The notes beneath the pieces are model-generated. The model was not told where the DNA came from. It worked only from the letters and a program-made list of their open reading frames with translations, and did no database searches. DNA of 50,683 bases from DAOUET01 sp034430155 (GTDB lineage Bacteria > Chloroflexota > Anaerolineae > Anaerolineales > UBA4823), in NCBI GenBank assembly GCA_034430155.1, contig DAOUET010000097.1, positions 1-50,683 of the forward strand, read 5' to 3'. Each line of letters begins with the position of its first letter. Positions within the stretch are counted from its first letter, which is position 1. The translations under genes were made by a program, and so were the position numbers. This document shows, in pieces, positions 1 through 7,888 of this stretch.

Positions 1-1
1 G

Positions 2-883
2 TCAGACAAGGATGCGCGCGCAGTGTACGATTGGTTGCTGGTGAAAGGAATGAAATTCAATCTCGGCACAGACGAAAAGACCGAACTGACCGAGACGCAG
101 GTTTTGTTGCAGTGCAAGATGTACATCGCCGCAGTGCACATCGCAAACGAATTTGGTTGCGACACGATTGGCATTCAGTATCAACAAGGGTTGAAAGACG
201 TGACGCCGGCGTCCGATTTGGTCGAGGGTTTGCTCAACAATGTGGATCGTATCCCAGTTTACGATGAAATCACCGGTAAGGAATTGTTCGCGGGTAAAGC
301 GATTCCGCATTTTAACGAAGTGGATGAGTGTGCCGGACTCGACGCGCTGATTACGAATCGCCTTTGGAACATTTTTGGATTCGCGCCAGAGACAACGCTG
401 CACGACGTGCGCTGGGGACGCAAGATTGGTGATCAATTCGTGTGGATTCTCGAAATCTCGGGTGCGGTGCCGCCCGCGCATCTCGTCGGTGGGTACGCCG
501 GCGCGATGGGTGAACGACAACCGGCAATGTATTTTCCGCTAGGTGGCAGTACGATCAAGGGCATCAGCAAACCTGGATCGGTTGTGTGGAGTCGCGTCTT
601 CGTCGCGAACAATCGGCTCAATTGCGACATCGGCTTGGGCGAGGCGGTGAGTGTGCCGGACGAGATCGTGCGTGACAACTGGATGCAAACGACCGAACAA
701 TGGCCGATGATGCATCTGGTCATGCGCGGTATCACGCGCGATCAGTTTATGGCGCGCCACAAAGCGAATCACATCCAGGTAGTCTACGCGCCGAGCGAAG
801 CGGATGCGCGTCGCGCCCTGTTCGCCAAATCTGCTGCGATGAACGAACTGGGGATCAACGTTTCGTTTTGCGGGAAAACATAG
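2..883 (+). CDS. L-fucose/L-arabinose isomerase family protein, 5' end cut by window
   Basis: The frame is open from the first bases, so the N-terminus lies outside the window; about 293 C-terminal residues remain, ending at TAG 881-883. The sequence reads like the C-terminal part of the fucose/arabinose isomerase-type proteins (aldose-ketose isomerases). Visible features are an acidic-rich segment followed by GCDTIGIQYQQGLKD near the start, GGYAGAMGERQPAMYFPLGG in the middle, and HKANHIQVVYAP near the C-terminus, the position of the conserved His-containing loop. The ribulokinase stub 27 bases downstream fits a pentose or deoxyhexose catabolic operon. Base composition is clearly richer in G+C (one 60-base line near 601 is about 63%) than everything after 1126, so this part has a different compositional history. 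The exact sugar cannot be told from sequence alone. Confidence 0.75.
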   Translation, partial: SDKDARAVYDWLLVKGMKFNLGTDEKTELTETQVLLQCKMYIAAVHIANEFGCDTIGIQYQQGLKDVTPASDLVEGLLNNVDRIPVYDEITGKELFAGKAIPHFNEVDECAGLDALITNRLWNIFGFAPETTLHDVRWGRKIGDQFVWILEISGAVPPAHLVGGYAGAMGERQPAMYFPLGGSTIKGISKPGSVVWSRVFVANNRLNCDIGLGEAVSVPDEIVRDNWMQTTEQWPMMHLVMRGITRDQFMARHKANHIQVVYAPSEADARRALFAKSAAMNELGINVSFCGKT

Positions 884-910
884 ACCCTGTCTGTATTAAA
901 CGGGGTCACT

Positions 911-1126
911 GTGTCAAAATTCGCCATCGGACTTGATTTTGGCATGTAATCCGGTCGTCCGCTCGTCGTGGATGTGGCGATCGGACGCAAAGTGGGCAAC
1001 GCGGTGTATCGTTACGCGGACGGCGTGATTGACGAGCATTTGCCCGGCACGTCAATCAAACTTGAACCGGATACCGCGCTGCAAAACACCAACGATTACA
1101 TCGAAACGCTGAAAGGTTGGATAGAA
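911..1126 (+). pseudogene. Ribulokinase N-terminal stub with in-frame stop
   Basis: Translation from GTG 911 gives VSKFAIGLDFGM, then TAA at 947-949, then SGRPLVVDVAIGRKVG and so on. This is the N-terminal FGGY ATPase motif and following strands of ribulokinase (the family normally reads GLDxGTxSGR), continuing to DTALQNTNDYIETLKGW, the segment seen about 70 residues into ribulokinases. The conserved GT-x-S is changed to GM-stop-S, so it is dead. At about 1125 the reading frame passes without interruption into another FGGY kinase, which has its own start at 1127. The composition is GC-rich like the isomerase upstream. Together isomerase and stub look like the remains of an arabinose/ribulose operon cut by a rearrangement. 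Confidence 0.75.
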
Positions 1127-2121
1127 ATGAGTCAGTTACTTTTGGGTATAGACGTCGGGACATATAGTAGCAAAGGTGTACTTGTTGAGCCAACCGGTAA
1201 AGTGCTTAAATCTTGTGTTATTGATCACCAAATGGAAATCCCGAAGCCGGGATGGGCTGAACAAGACGCTGATGAAGTATGGTGGGGAGACGTAGTTAAT
1301 ATTTGCAATATGATTCTCGATGGCTCTCCATATTCAGGAGACGATATAGCAAGTGTGGCAGTAAGTGCTATCGGACCTTGTATGTTACCTCTTGATGATC
1401 AAGGCCATCCATTACGAAAAGGGATACTTTATGGGGTGGACACACGTGCAAGTGCTGAAATTGCTTACCTGAATCAAAAGCTGGGCGAGGACACAAATTT
1501 TCAATTTTCAGGAATGGCATTAAGTAGTCAAGCGGTTGGTCCTAAGATTTTGTGGAAAATAATGAACCGGAGGTTTGGAGATATGTCGATCATGTTACAA
1601 CCGCGAGTAGCTACTTGATCTTTAAGTTAACAGGCGAGAAAGTAATCGATCGACATACAGCAAGCCATTACATGCCATTATTTGACATTAAATCGTTGGA
1701 ATGGTCGGACCGGTACGCGAATGAAATAATTGAAATTGACAAACTCCCTCGTTTAGGTTGGAGCCATGAAGTTGGTGGTTATGTAAATGAAGAAGGTTCT
1801 ACTGCGACAGGGTTATAAAAGGGAACTCCGGTGGCTGTAGGTGCGGTGGATGCATTGAGCGAAGCGTTGAGTGTAGGTGTGGTTAATCCTGGTGATTTGA
1901 TGATCATATATGGGAGCACCACATTCTTCATACTCGTTTGGGATGTCCGTCCCACAGATAAACGTATGTGGACAGTAGCGGGTGCGTTTCCAATGCAATA
2001 TAATTTAGCCGCGGGGATGGCAACAACGGGGTCATTGACTCGGTGGTTTCGTGATGAATTTGCTGCAGAACTACCAAAAAGTGATGCCTATTTCCCCGAT
2101 CCTAATCAATCTATCTCTTAA
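1127..2121 (+). pseudogene. FGGY-family carbohydrate kinase (xylulokinase-like), broken
   Basis: From ATG 1127 the protein begins MSQLLLGIDVGTYSSKGVL, the phosphate-binding start of FGGY sugar kinases. The frame is lost near 1555-1562, in the AAAAT tract: the natural continuation NEPEVWRYVDHVTTASSYL sits in another frame, read from about 1560. That second frame meets TAA at 1816-1818, where KKGTPVAVGAVDALSEALS resumes directly after the stop. It finally ends at TAA 2119-2121 after about 330 residues in total, whereas the family is usually near 500, so the C-terminal part of the ATPase lobe is gone. One frameshift, one nonsense codon and one truncation together make this a pseudogene. Sequencing error could explain the frameshift alone but hardly all three. 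Confidence 0.85.
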
Positions 2122-2125
2122 GATC

Positions 2126-2566
2126 CTACCCCGTTGCAAAATGGTATTCAATTAGGATCGTCAAACCCAAGCCGCTCGCTTTCCCATACAAATAACGCCC
2201 CGACAAAGCTAAATCTCCCTCCCAGGTCCACACATCACCTACCCCCAGTGAAGTATCCCAGGACAGAAACGCGATCGACATCCCCGGCGTGCGTTTATCC
2301 ACCAACATAATCGCCAACTGGAAGGTCAGCGTACCGGTTATCGGATTGCAGATCTCGATCTTTTTGGCCAGGATGGGGGTCGCTGTAACGTTACCCAGGT
2401 GCATCCACCAGTCGGTGAACATCGGGTTGAGATAGACCAGCTCTATAGGCTCCAGGATAAACACCTGCAGCATGGACGACCGGGGATGTATACGGCGTGG
2501 TGAGCACAGGCTGGTCAGATCATACCATGCCCGTAGCGTTGTATCGCCGGCCAAGAAGACGAACAA
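2126..2566 (-). CDS. Open frame of uncertain status, possible gene remnant
   Basis: A 146-codon open frame on the minus strand, the only long one here that does not shadow a recognisable gene. The part from about residue 45 reads like real protein (hydrophobic and Trp-rich, e.g. LNPMFTDWWMHLGNV and FLSWDTSLGVGDVWTWEGD), while the first 30 residues look random. I do not recognise a family. It sits between the end of the broken sugar kinase and a nucleoside phosphorylase fragment, in an area full of debris, so it may be the C-terminal part of a lost gene. No convincing ribosome binding site was seen. Confidence 0.25.
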   Translation of the reverse strand: MFVFLAGDTTLRAWYDLTSLCSPRRIHPRSSMLQVFILEPIELVYLNPMFTDWWMHLGNVTATPILAKKIEICNPITGTLTFQLAIMLVDKRTPGMSIAFLSWDTSLGVGDVWTWEGDLALSGRYLYGKASGLGLTILIEYHFATG

Positions 2567-2635
2567 ACCAGCTCATGGGATCCTCCATGACCCAGCATTA
2601 TCCCTATAGGATAGATACGCGTATCGGGGGAATAA

Positions 2636-2923
2636 TTGATAGCTGACAGAATCTTACCTCGACTAAGAGAGAAACCCCATGAAAAAATTAGAGCGACTGA
2701 GATGGAATCCATTGGTTTCGCAACAGCCTGTAATGATAGAGTTCCACAAGTTCCATTTGCAGTATTTCGTGGTATCTCTGACTTCGGCGATAAGTCGAAA
2801 ACTGATAAATGGCGACCCACTACCTCGAATTTGCGAGTTGGTTTTTCCATACACTCCATAAGAGGCGTCGCAGTTGATGGACAGCTTAGTACATCCAGTA
2901 GAGGTAGATTTATGACAGAGTAA
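2636..2923 (+). pseudogene. Nucleoside phosphorylase/MTA-SAH nucleosidase family C-terminal fragment
   Basis: Translation from 2636 gives ATEMESIGFATAC and then VPFAVFRGISDFGDKSKTDKW. This is the C-terminal nucleoside-binding part of the PNP/UDP phosphorylase superfamily: the Glu-Met-Glu that contacts the ribose, and the RGISD segment whose Asp contacts the base. A stop codon at 2633-2635 lies just before it and nothing recognisable precedes it; after about residue 70 the similarity fades. Only about a quarter of a nucleosidase domain is left. This particular wording is familiar from COG0775-type domains fused to larger NTPase or repeat proteins rather than from housekeeping MtnN, but that is an inference. 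Confidence 0.65.
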
Positions 2924-3190
2924 TTGAGATGAGACCAGACAGGGAAGCCTGTAATATTCAGAAAAAGCTGCTGGAAATGATCCCACTTCAGAGACCCCTA
3001 AGTGGTTCCTTAATTACGATCAAGGACCCGTGGACATAGAAACCAGTTTCTTATTCCGACGACGGAATAGATTAGAAGCGGCGACAATCAACTGCAACAA
3101 TCTCAATCATAGGCGTAAACTCTTGTTAGACTACTGGTACATGGGTGACTGTTTCGCGCCTTGAGCCTTGAGCCAGGTTGCACTAAGAAT

Positions 3191-3216
3191 AAAGCCCGCT
3201 TTTCGGCGGGCTTTTT
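3191..3216 (-). terminator. Bidirectional rho-independent terminator after tRNA-Leu
   Basis: A perfect 9-bp stem, AAAGCCCGC and GCGGGCTTT, with a 6-base loop. On the minus strand it lies directly after the 3' end of the tRNA-Leu gene and is followed by a T-rich stretch. On the plus strand it ends in a run of five T. It can therefore stop transcription from both sides. Confidence 0.85.
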
Positions 3217-3219
3217 CGG

Positions 3220-3306
3220 TGGTGGGCAAGGAGGGATTTGAACCCTCACGGCCTATCGGCCACAAACTCCTAAGGCTTGCGCGTCTGCCAATTCCGCCAC
3301 TTGCCC
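3220..3306 (-). tRNA. tRNA-Leu (anticodon TAG)
   Basis: Minus-strand class II tRNA with encoded CCA (3220-3222). The acceptor stem is GGGCAAG with CTTGCCC and discriminator A. The D arm contains GGAATTGGCAGACGC, typical of tRNA-Leu. The anticodon stem CAAGC/GTTTG holds loop CTTAGGA with anticodon TAG, a long variable arm GGCCGATAGGCC follows, and the T arm reads GAGGGTTCAAATCCCTC. All stems pair. A terminator hairpin follows immediately. Length including CCA is 87 bases. Confidence 0.97.
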
Positions 3307-3428
3307 TTCATTAATTATACAACACTCCCAATTTGCACCAGGTTAATTTTGTTGCCCTCTTTTTGTCCCTGTATATACGGTTCATGTGATCATCCACCCC
3401 TATATATGGGGGTATTTCAGAATGAATC

Positions 3429-3473
3429 ACGTAATCCTAAGTCACGCCTGTCTGCCAATTCCAGCACTTCCCC
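3429..3473 (-). pseudogene. 5' half of a second tRNA-Leu (TAG), truncated
   Basis: On the minus strand, starting at 3473, the sequence reads GGGGAAGTGCTGGAATTGGC, then AGACAGG and a paired anticodon arm CGTGA-CTTAGGA-TTACG with anticodon TAG. It shares the D-arm core (GGAATTGGCAGAC) and the anticodon loop with the intact tRNA-Leu 120 bases away. The variable arm decays and no T arm or 3' acceptor strand can be found, so it is a half gene. It is not a simple duplication of its neighbour because acceptor and anticodon stems differ. Such 5' halves can be left by integration and excision at a tRNA gene, or by partial duplication. Confidence 0.6.
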
Positions 3474-3564
3474 ATGCAGCAGGTTATCACCTTGGAAGAT
3501 TATATTGTAGAGCAGAGTAGTCGTCAATAATCGGTTATAATGCCAGCGCATTTCCTGGCGATGC

Positions 3565-4011
3565 ATGGATTTTCGTGAAAAACCGGAGGTAAGGTTGGGA
3601 CGCGTTATCAATTTCGAGAGCGCAGGAAAAGAGCGTCATCAATTGACAAGAGCGGTTGTGCTATCATTACGTGAATTGATGCGACAATCTCAACCCAACG
3701 CAGACACTCAGGATCTGGCAGCATTTATCGCATTGGCGCTCATCCGTATCTACGAAACCATCGATCTATCAGTAGCAGCCTGGGAAAAACGGGGGTATTG
3801 GTTGAAAGCAGATCGCTTCAGGTTGGATTGGGCCTGGGCAGGGCAATTGGGTGATCAAATGAAGAAGGCGGTGCTCAGTGATAACTGGCCTGAAGTAGCT
3901 GCAATTGCGGTAAAAGTGGGGGGGAAATTGAACCACATCAAGTTACCACAACGGAATCGGTTAGGGAAACCCTGGGTGGGTAGCTGGGAGAAACTAAAAG
4001 AAGGTAATTGA
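3565..4011 (+). CDS. Conserved hypothetical protein, 148 aa
   Basis: A soluble, mostly helical protein of unknown function. Recognisable stretches are LGRVINFESAGKERHQLTRA near the N-terminus, AAFIALALIRIYETID in the middle and AAWEKRGYWLKADRFRLDWAW about two thirds along, followed by a basic C-terminus rich in Lys and Arg. No transmembrane segment or signal peptide is visible. I associate proteins with this pattern with Anaerolineae, where they are annotated only as hypothetical. It stands alone on the plus strand between the tRNA-Leu region and the convergent hyuB gene. The ATG at 3565 lies 10 residues before the conserved LGRVIN; no strong ribosome binding site decides the start. Confidence 0.75.
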   Translation: MDFREKPEVRLGRVINFESAGKERHQLTRAVVLSLRELMRQSQPNADTQDLAAFIALALIRIYETIDLSVAAWEKRGYWLKADRFRLDWAWAGQLGDQMKKAVLSDNWPEVAAIAVKVGGKLNHIKLPQRNRLGKPWVGSWEKLKEGN

Positions 4012-4053
4012 ACTGGCATCGAACCCTGGCGGAGAAGGGGTGGTGAAAGATCG

Positions 4054-5709
4054 TCACTCTTTCTCACCGTACCCACCACCCCCAGGAGTCCGGATGCTAA
4101 TCACCTGCCCGGCTTTTAAGTAAAAGGTACCCTTGCCAGGGAGCAATTGCTGATGATCCGCGCTCATGAGAACGTTTTCGCCTTTTTTCCCTGCATCAGC
4201 GCCAGCCAATCCGTAGGGAGCAAAGCGCCTTCTTTCGGTCAGGAGGCTGACTTGTGCATTTACCAGCACCTGTACATCCCGGCGGATACCATCACCTCCC
4301 CGAAAACGACCATCGCCACCAGTGTTTTGGCGGATCTCATAACGCATAATCCGCAAGGGATAAGCGTATTCAAGAGCTTCTATGGGGGTGTTCAAGGTAT
4401 TGGTCATGTGGGAGTGGATGGCCGAGGGACCATTAGAGTAAGGCCGGGCTCCCATGCCGCCACCAATAGTTTCGTAATAGGTAAAAGGGGATTCATCCTG
4501 AGAAAGTCCACCAATGGTGAGATTGTTCATGGTACCCTGACTGGCAGCTGGCACCAAATCAGGTGCAGCCCGGGAGAGCGCACCCAGCAACACATCCACA
4601 ATACGTTGGGATGTTTCAACATTGCCACCAGCGACAGGAGCAGGGGGCAGGGCGTTAACCACCGTACCTGGGGGAGCAATTATATGAATCGGTACCAGAC
4701 AGCCGCTATTGTTAGGAACATCAAGGTTGATCAGGCAGCGAAAGACGTAGTAAACTGCGGATAAGGTTATAGCCAATACGGCATTCAGGCTTCCCTCTTG
4801 CTGGACTGCAGACCCGCTAAAATCCACGGTAGCTTCATCCTCGTGGATAATGATCTTGACGGTAATGGGTATACGTTCTTCGGAAATGCCATCATCATCG
4901 AGATAATCAGTAAATTGGTAAGCGCCGTTAGGAAGATTTCTAATCAGACTGCGGGTCATGCGCTCTGTGTAAGCCATCAATTCTTCCATGTAAAGAGATA
5001 CTTCGACCAGGCCGTAGCGAGTGATGATCTCTTGAAGGCGGGTGACCCCGCGCTGGTTCGCAGCAATTTGGGCTAAAAGATCCCCCGTTCTCTCCTCGGG
5101 AGTGCGCACATTCGCCAAGATTAACTTCATAATTTCCTGGTTGATGCGACCCCCCTGGATCAATTTCAAAGGGGGAATGATCAATCCTTCTTGGTAAATT
5201 TCTCGGGCAATAGGCATGGAGCCAGCGGCAATACCGCCTACATCGGCATGGTGTGCGCGGCTGGCTACAAATCCGAACAGGGTATTTGGAGGGGTCATAG
5301 AGGTGGGTGAGTTGGTCTTATGATCGATTGACAGCTCTTGCGAAGTTTCATTGACGAAAACAGGGGTGATCATGGTGATGTCGGGCAAATGCGTACCACC
5401 CCGGAAGGGATCATTCAATATGATGACATCCCCAGGCCCTAAACCAGAAATACCAGAGATGTCTTTGCCAAATTCTTCCAAGGCAGCTGCCACAGATAAC
5501 GGCATGGCGCCCAAATGGACTGGAATGTGGGCAGCTTGGGCGATCATCTCACCGCGTGGGTTGAATACCGCGCAGGAAAAATCGCGTCGCTCCTTGATAT
5601 TAGGAGAATAGCTGGCTTTCTGCAAAACGACTCCCATCTCGTCAGCTACCGCAGCTATGAGGTTCTTGTATATCTCCAGGCGGATGGGGTCGAATGAGAA
5701 AGCGCTCAT
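4054..5709 (-). CDS. hyuB: Hydantoinase B / 5-oxoprolinase subunit HyuB
   Basis: 551 residues, normal length for the HyuB family (N-methylhydantoinase B / oxoprolinase, also related to acetone carboxylase subunits). Typical segments are PIRLEIYKNLIAAVADEMG at the N-terminus, KERRDFSCAVF, LGPGDVIILNDPFRGGTHLP near residue 95-115 and the Gly-rich C-terminus ending RTPGGGGYGEKE. With HyuA it forms a cytosolic enzyme opening cyclic amides such as hydantoins or 5-oxoproline; the true substrate cannot be read from sequence. It begins 17 bases after hyuA and is surely cotranscribed with it. The start ATG is the first in frame and matches the family start. Confidence 0.93.
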   Translation of the reverse strand: MSAFSFDPIRLEIYKNLIAAVADEMGVVLQKASYSPNIKERRDFSCAVFNPRGEMIAQAAHIPVHLGAMPLSVAAALEEFGKDISGISGLGPGDVIILNDPFRGGTHLPDITMITPVFVNETSQELSIDHKTNSPTSMTPPNTLFGFVASRAHHADVGGIAAGSMPIAREIYQEGLIIPPLKLIQGGRINQEIMKLILANVRTPEERTGDLLAQIAANQRGVTRLQEIITRYGLVEVSLYMEELMAYTERMTRSLIRNLPNGAYQFTDYLDDDGISEERIPITVKIIIHEDEATVDFSGSAVQQEGSLNAVLAITLSAVYYVFRCLINLDVPNNSGCLVPIHIIAPPGTVVNALPPAPVAGGNVETSQRIVDVLLGALSRAAPDLVPAASQGTMNNLTIGGLSQDESPFTYYETIGGGMGARPYSNGPSAIHSHMTNTLNTPIEALEYAYPLRIMRYEIRQNTGGDGRFRGGDGIRRDVQVLVNAQVSLLTERRRFAPYGLAGADAGKKGENVLMSADHQQLLPGKGTFYLKAGQVISIRTPGGGGYGEKE

Positions 5710-5726
5710 GGTTGCATATCCAGGGC

Positions 5727-7844
5727 TTACAGTCCAATGTCGATCAGTAGATTAAGGAAAACATCGACTTCAGCGCGGTCAGCAGAGCCGAGGTAGACGG
5801 TGGTATCAGGTCGTAAGATGATGGCAGGGCCATGGATAATGTTCCCTGGTTTCAGCGATTCACCCCGGTAGAAAGGAACCGGAATGGGATCCACACCTGT
5901 AGAGCTTTCTTCGTTATCCCCAACGACAACAGAACGATCCTCCATAAATGCAGAAACAGGATCAGAACCAGCTATTGGCTGCTTAGTTATTTCAGGGGAA
6001 ACTACTTTGCCAATCACCCTCACGCGTAAATTCACAATTTCTATGGCCGATTCGGGGCGGGCATATCCATAAAACTTTTCATGGGTTTGGTGGAAATCTT
6101 GAAAAAAATTACCTCGAAATGGGACAGTGAGTTCATAAGATTGCCCACGATAACGGATATCCAATAAACGTTCGACCAGGATATCGTTTTCTGAAACGCC
6201 TTCGGCGATCACTTCCTGCAAGCCGCGTTTGACCATTGGATCCAATGATTCAGCAATGACCGGAGCGGGGGTATTGCCGGAAAACATGACTGTTTTCGTA
6301 TAGTCCTTAATAATATCAGCTGCAAGCATCCCAAAAGCAGAAAGCGTTCCCGCCAGGGGCGGAATCAGGACTTGGGGAATGCTCAGGCGTCGTGCCAGGT
6401 CGGAAGCGTGCAACCCTCCAGCGCCGCCGAAACAAACTAAGCTAAAATCGCGAGGATCGTAACCGCGCTGGATGGAAATCACTCGAAGGGCGCGTTCCAT
6501 ATTGGCGTTGACGACTTCAATGACCCCTAAAGCGGCTTGAATGGGATTCAAACCCAAGGAGATCCCCAGTCTCGCCAGCGCTAGTTGGGCCAGGTTGGTA
6601 TTTAGCTGTATTTTTCCACCCAAAAAGAATTCAGGCGCCAGCCGGCCTAAAACCAAGTTGGCGTCAGTGACCGTGACATGCAGATTTGTGGGGTCATCTG
6701 GAGTATGGAGACCATAGCATGCGGGACCTGGGTCAGCGCCAGCGCTCTCTGGACCAACCCGTAAAGCGCCACCAAGATCAACCCTGGCAATGGATCCTCC
6801 CCCAGCTCCGATTGTATGGATATCTAACACTTGGATGCGAATAGGATGACCACCAACCTGGGATTCTGATGTAAGTAAAGGTGCGTTATCAATTAAAGAA
6901 ACATCTGTGGATGTTCCTCCCATATCAATGGTAATTACCTGTAAACCGGATAATTTTTTTTCGCCTTCTTTAGTATTTCCATGAGGAAGTTGGTGGTCTC
7001 GGAAAGCCAATTCAGCGATATAACGAGCCCCAACTATTCCACCAGCAGGTCCGGACAAGATGCAACGTACCCCTGATTTACGAGCCTCGGACACACTGAT
7101 GACCCCACCATTTGATTGCATAATACGAAAATGAATCTGTCCATCCTTTTTATTGCTATCTTTATTGAACAAATTCGATTCCAGATGGGCCAGGTAACGG
7201 TTGAGGATAGGGGTCACGTAGGCGTTGACGACCGTGGTGCTCGTGCGTTCATACTCTCGGAACTCAGGCAAAATCTCTGATGAAAGGGAGAGAAATACCC
7301 CCAAGGATTCTAGTTTTTGAGCAATTACCTTCTCGTGTTCGGGATGCAAAAATGAGAAAAGTAAGCAAACTGCAACTGATTCGATCCCTAACGATTGGAT
7401 TATTGAGAGGAAATCATCCACCTGCGATAGATCTATCGGGACTAATACATTCCCTTGGCTGTCGATACGTTCCCGAATTTCAAAGCGCCAGTCTCTCGGC
7501 ACTAAGGGAGGAGTGGGTTCGACATTGAGATTGTACAGTTCAGGCCGATTTTGCCTGCCAATTTGAAGCACATCCCGGAACCCTGCGGTTGTAACCAAGG
7601 CAGTCTGAGCACCTTTTCGCTCTAAAAGAGCATTTGTCGCCACGGTAGAACCATGAATAATGCTCATATTATCTGAAAATTCAGAAAATTCCTGGAAATC
7701 GAGTCCTGCAAGGACGGCGTTTGCAGGATTATCTGGAGTGGAGAGTAGTTTGTAAGTCTTTATAACCCCCGAGTTTGAATCGAAGATGACGAAATCGGTA
7801 AAAGTGCCGCCAATGTCAATACCAATACGAATTTGAGGTTTCAT
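5727..7844 (-). CDS. hyuA: Hydantoinase A / 5-oxoprolinase subunit HyuA
   Basis: 705 residues. It opens with RIGIDIGGTFTDFVIFD, the nucleotide-binding start of the hydantoinase/oxoprolinase N-terminal domain, followed by HGSTVATNALLERKGAQTAL. The central hydantoinase A domain shows IMQSNGGVISVSEA, GPAGGIVGARYIAE, ITIDMGGTSTDVSLI and GAGGGSIARVD, all ASKHA-type phosphate-binding loops. CFGGAGGLHASDLARRL follows near residue 475. Both ATP-binding and catalytic regions are therefore complete. It lies between a radical SAM gene upstream (45-base gap) and hyuB downstream (17-base gap) in one minus-strand transcription unit. Confidence 0.94.
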   Translation of the reverse strand: MKPQIRIGIDIGGTFTDFVIFDSNSGVIKTYKLLSTPDNPANAVLAGLDFQEFSEFSDNMSIIHGSTVATNALLERKGAQTALVTTAGFRDVLQIGRQNRPELYNLNVEPTPPLVPRDWRFEIRERIDSQGNVLVPIDLSQVDDFLSIIQSLGIESVAVCLLFSFLHPEHEKVIAQKLESLGVFLSLSSEILPEFREYERTSTTVVNAYVTPILNRYLAHLESNLFNKDSNKKDGQIHFRIMQSNGGVISVSEARKSGVRCILSGPAGGIVGARYIAELAFRDHQLPHGNTKEGEKKLSGLQVITIDMGGTSTDVSLIDNAPLLTSESQVGGHPIRIQVLDIHTIGAGGGSIARVDLGGALRVGPESAGADPGPACYGLHTPDDPTNLHVTVTDANLVLGRLAPEFFLGGKIQLNTNLAQLALARLGISLGLNPIQAALGVIEVVNANMERALRVISIQRGYDPRDFSLVCFGGAGGLHASDLARRLSIPQVLIPPLAGTLSAFGMLAADIIKDYTKTVMFSGNTPAPVIAESLDPMVKRGLQEVIAEGVSENDILVERLLDIRYRGQSYELTVPFRGNFFQDFHQTHEKFYGYARPESAIEIVNLRVRVIGKVVSPEITKQPIAGSDPVSAFMEDRSVVVGDNEESSTGVDPIPVPFYRGESLKPGNIIHGPAIILRPDTTVYLGSADRAEVDVFLNLLIDIGL

Positions 7845-7888
7845 TGATCCTTGTTATGGTCAGGAATCTCTTTAGATAAAGGTTGCGA

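Noticed and set aside
4147..4764. 205-codon open frame on the plus strand
   Set aside because: It is fully antisense to hyuB, whose frame is clearly conserved; the composition is that of a shadow frame.
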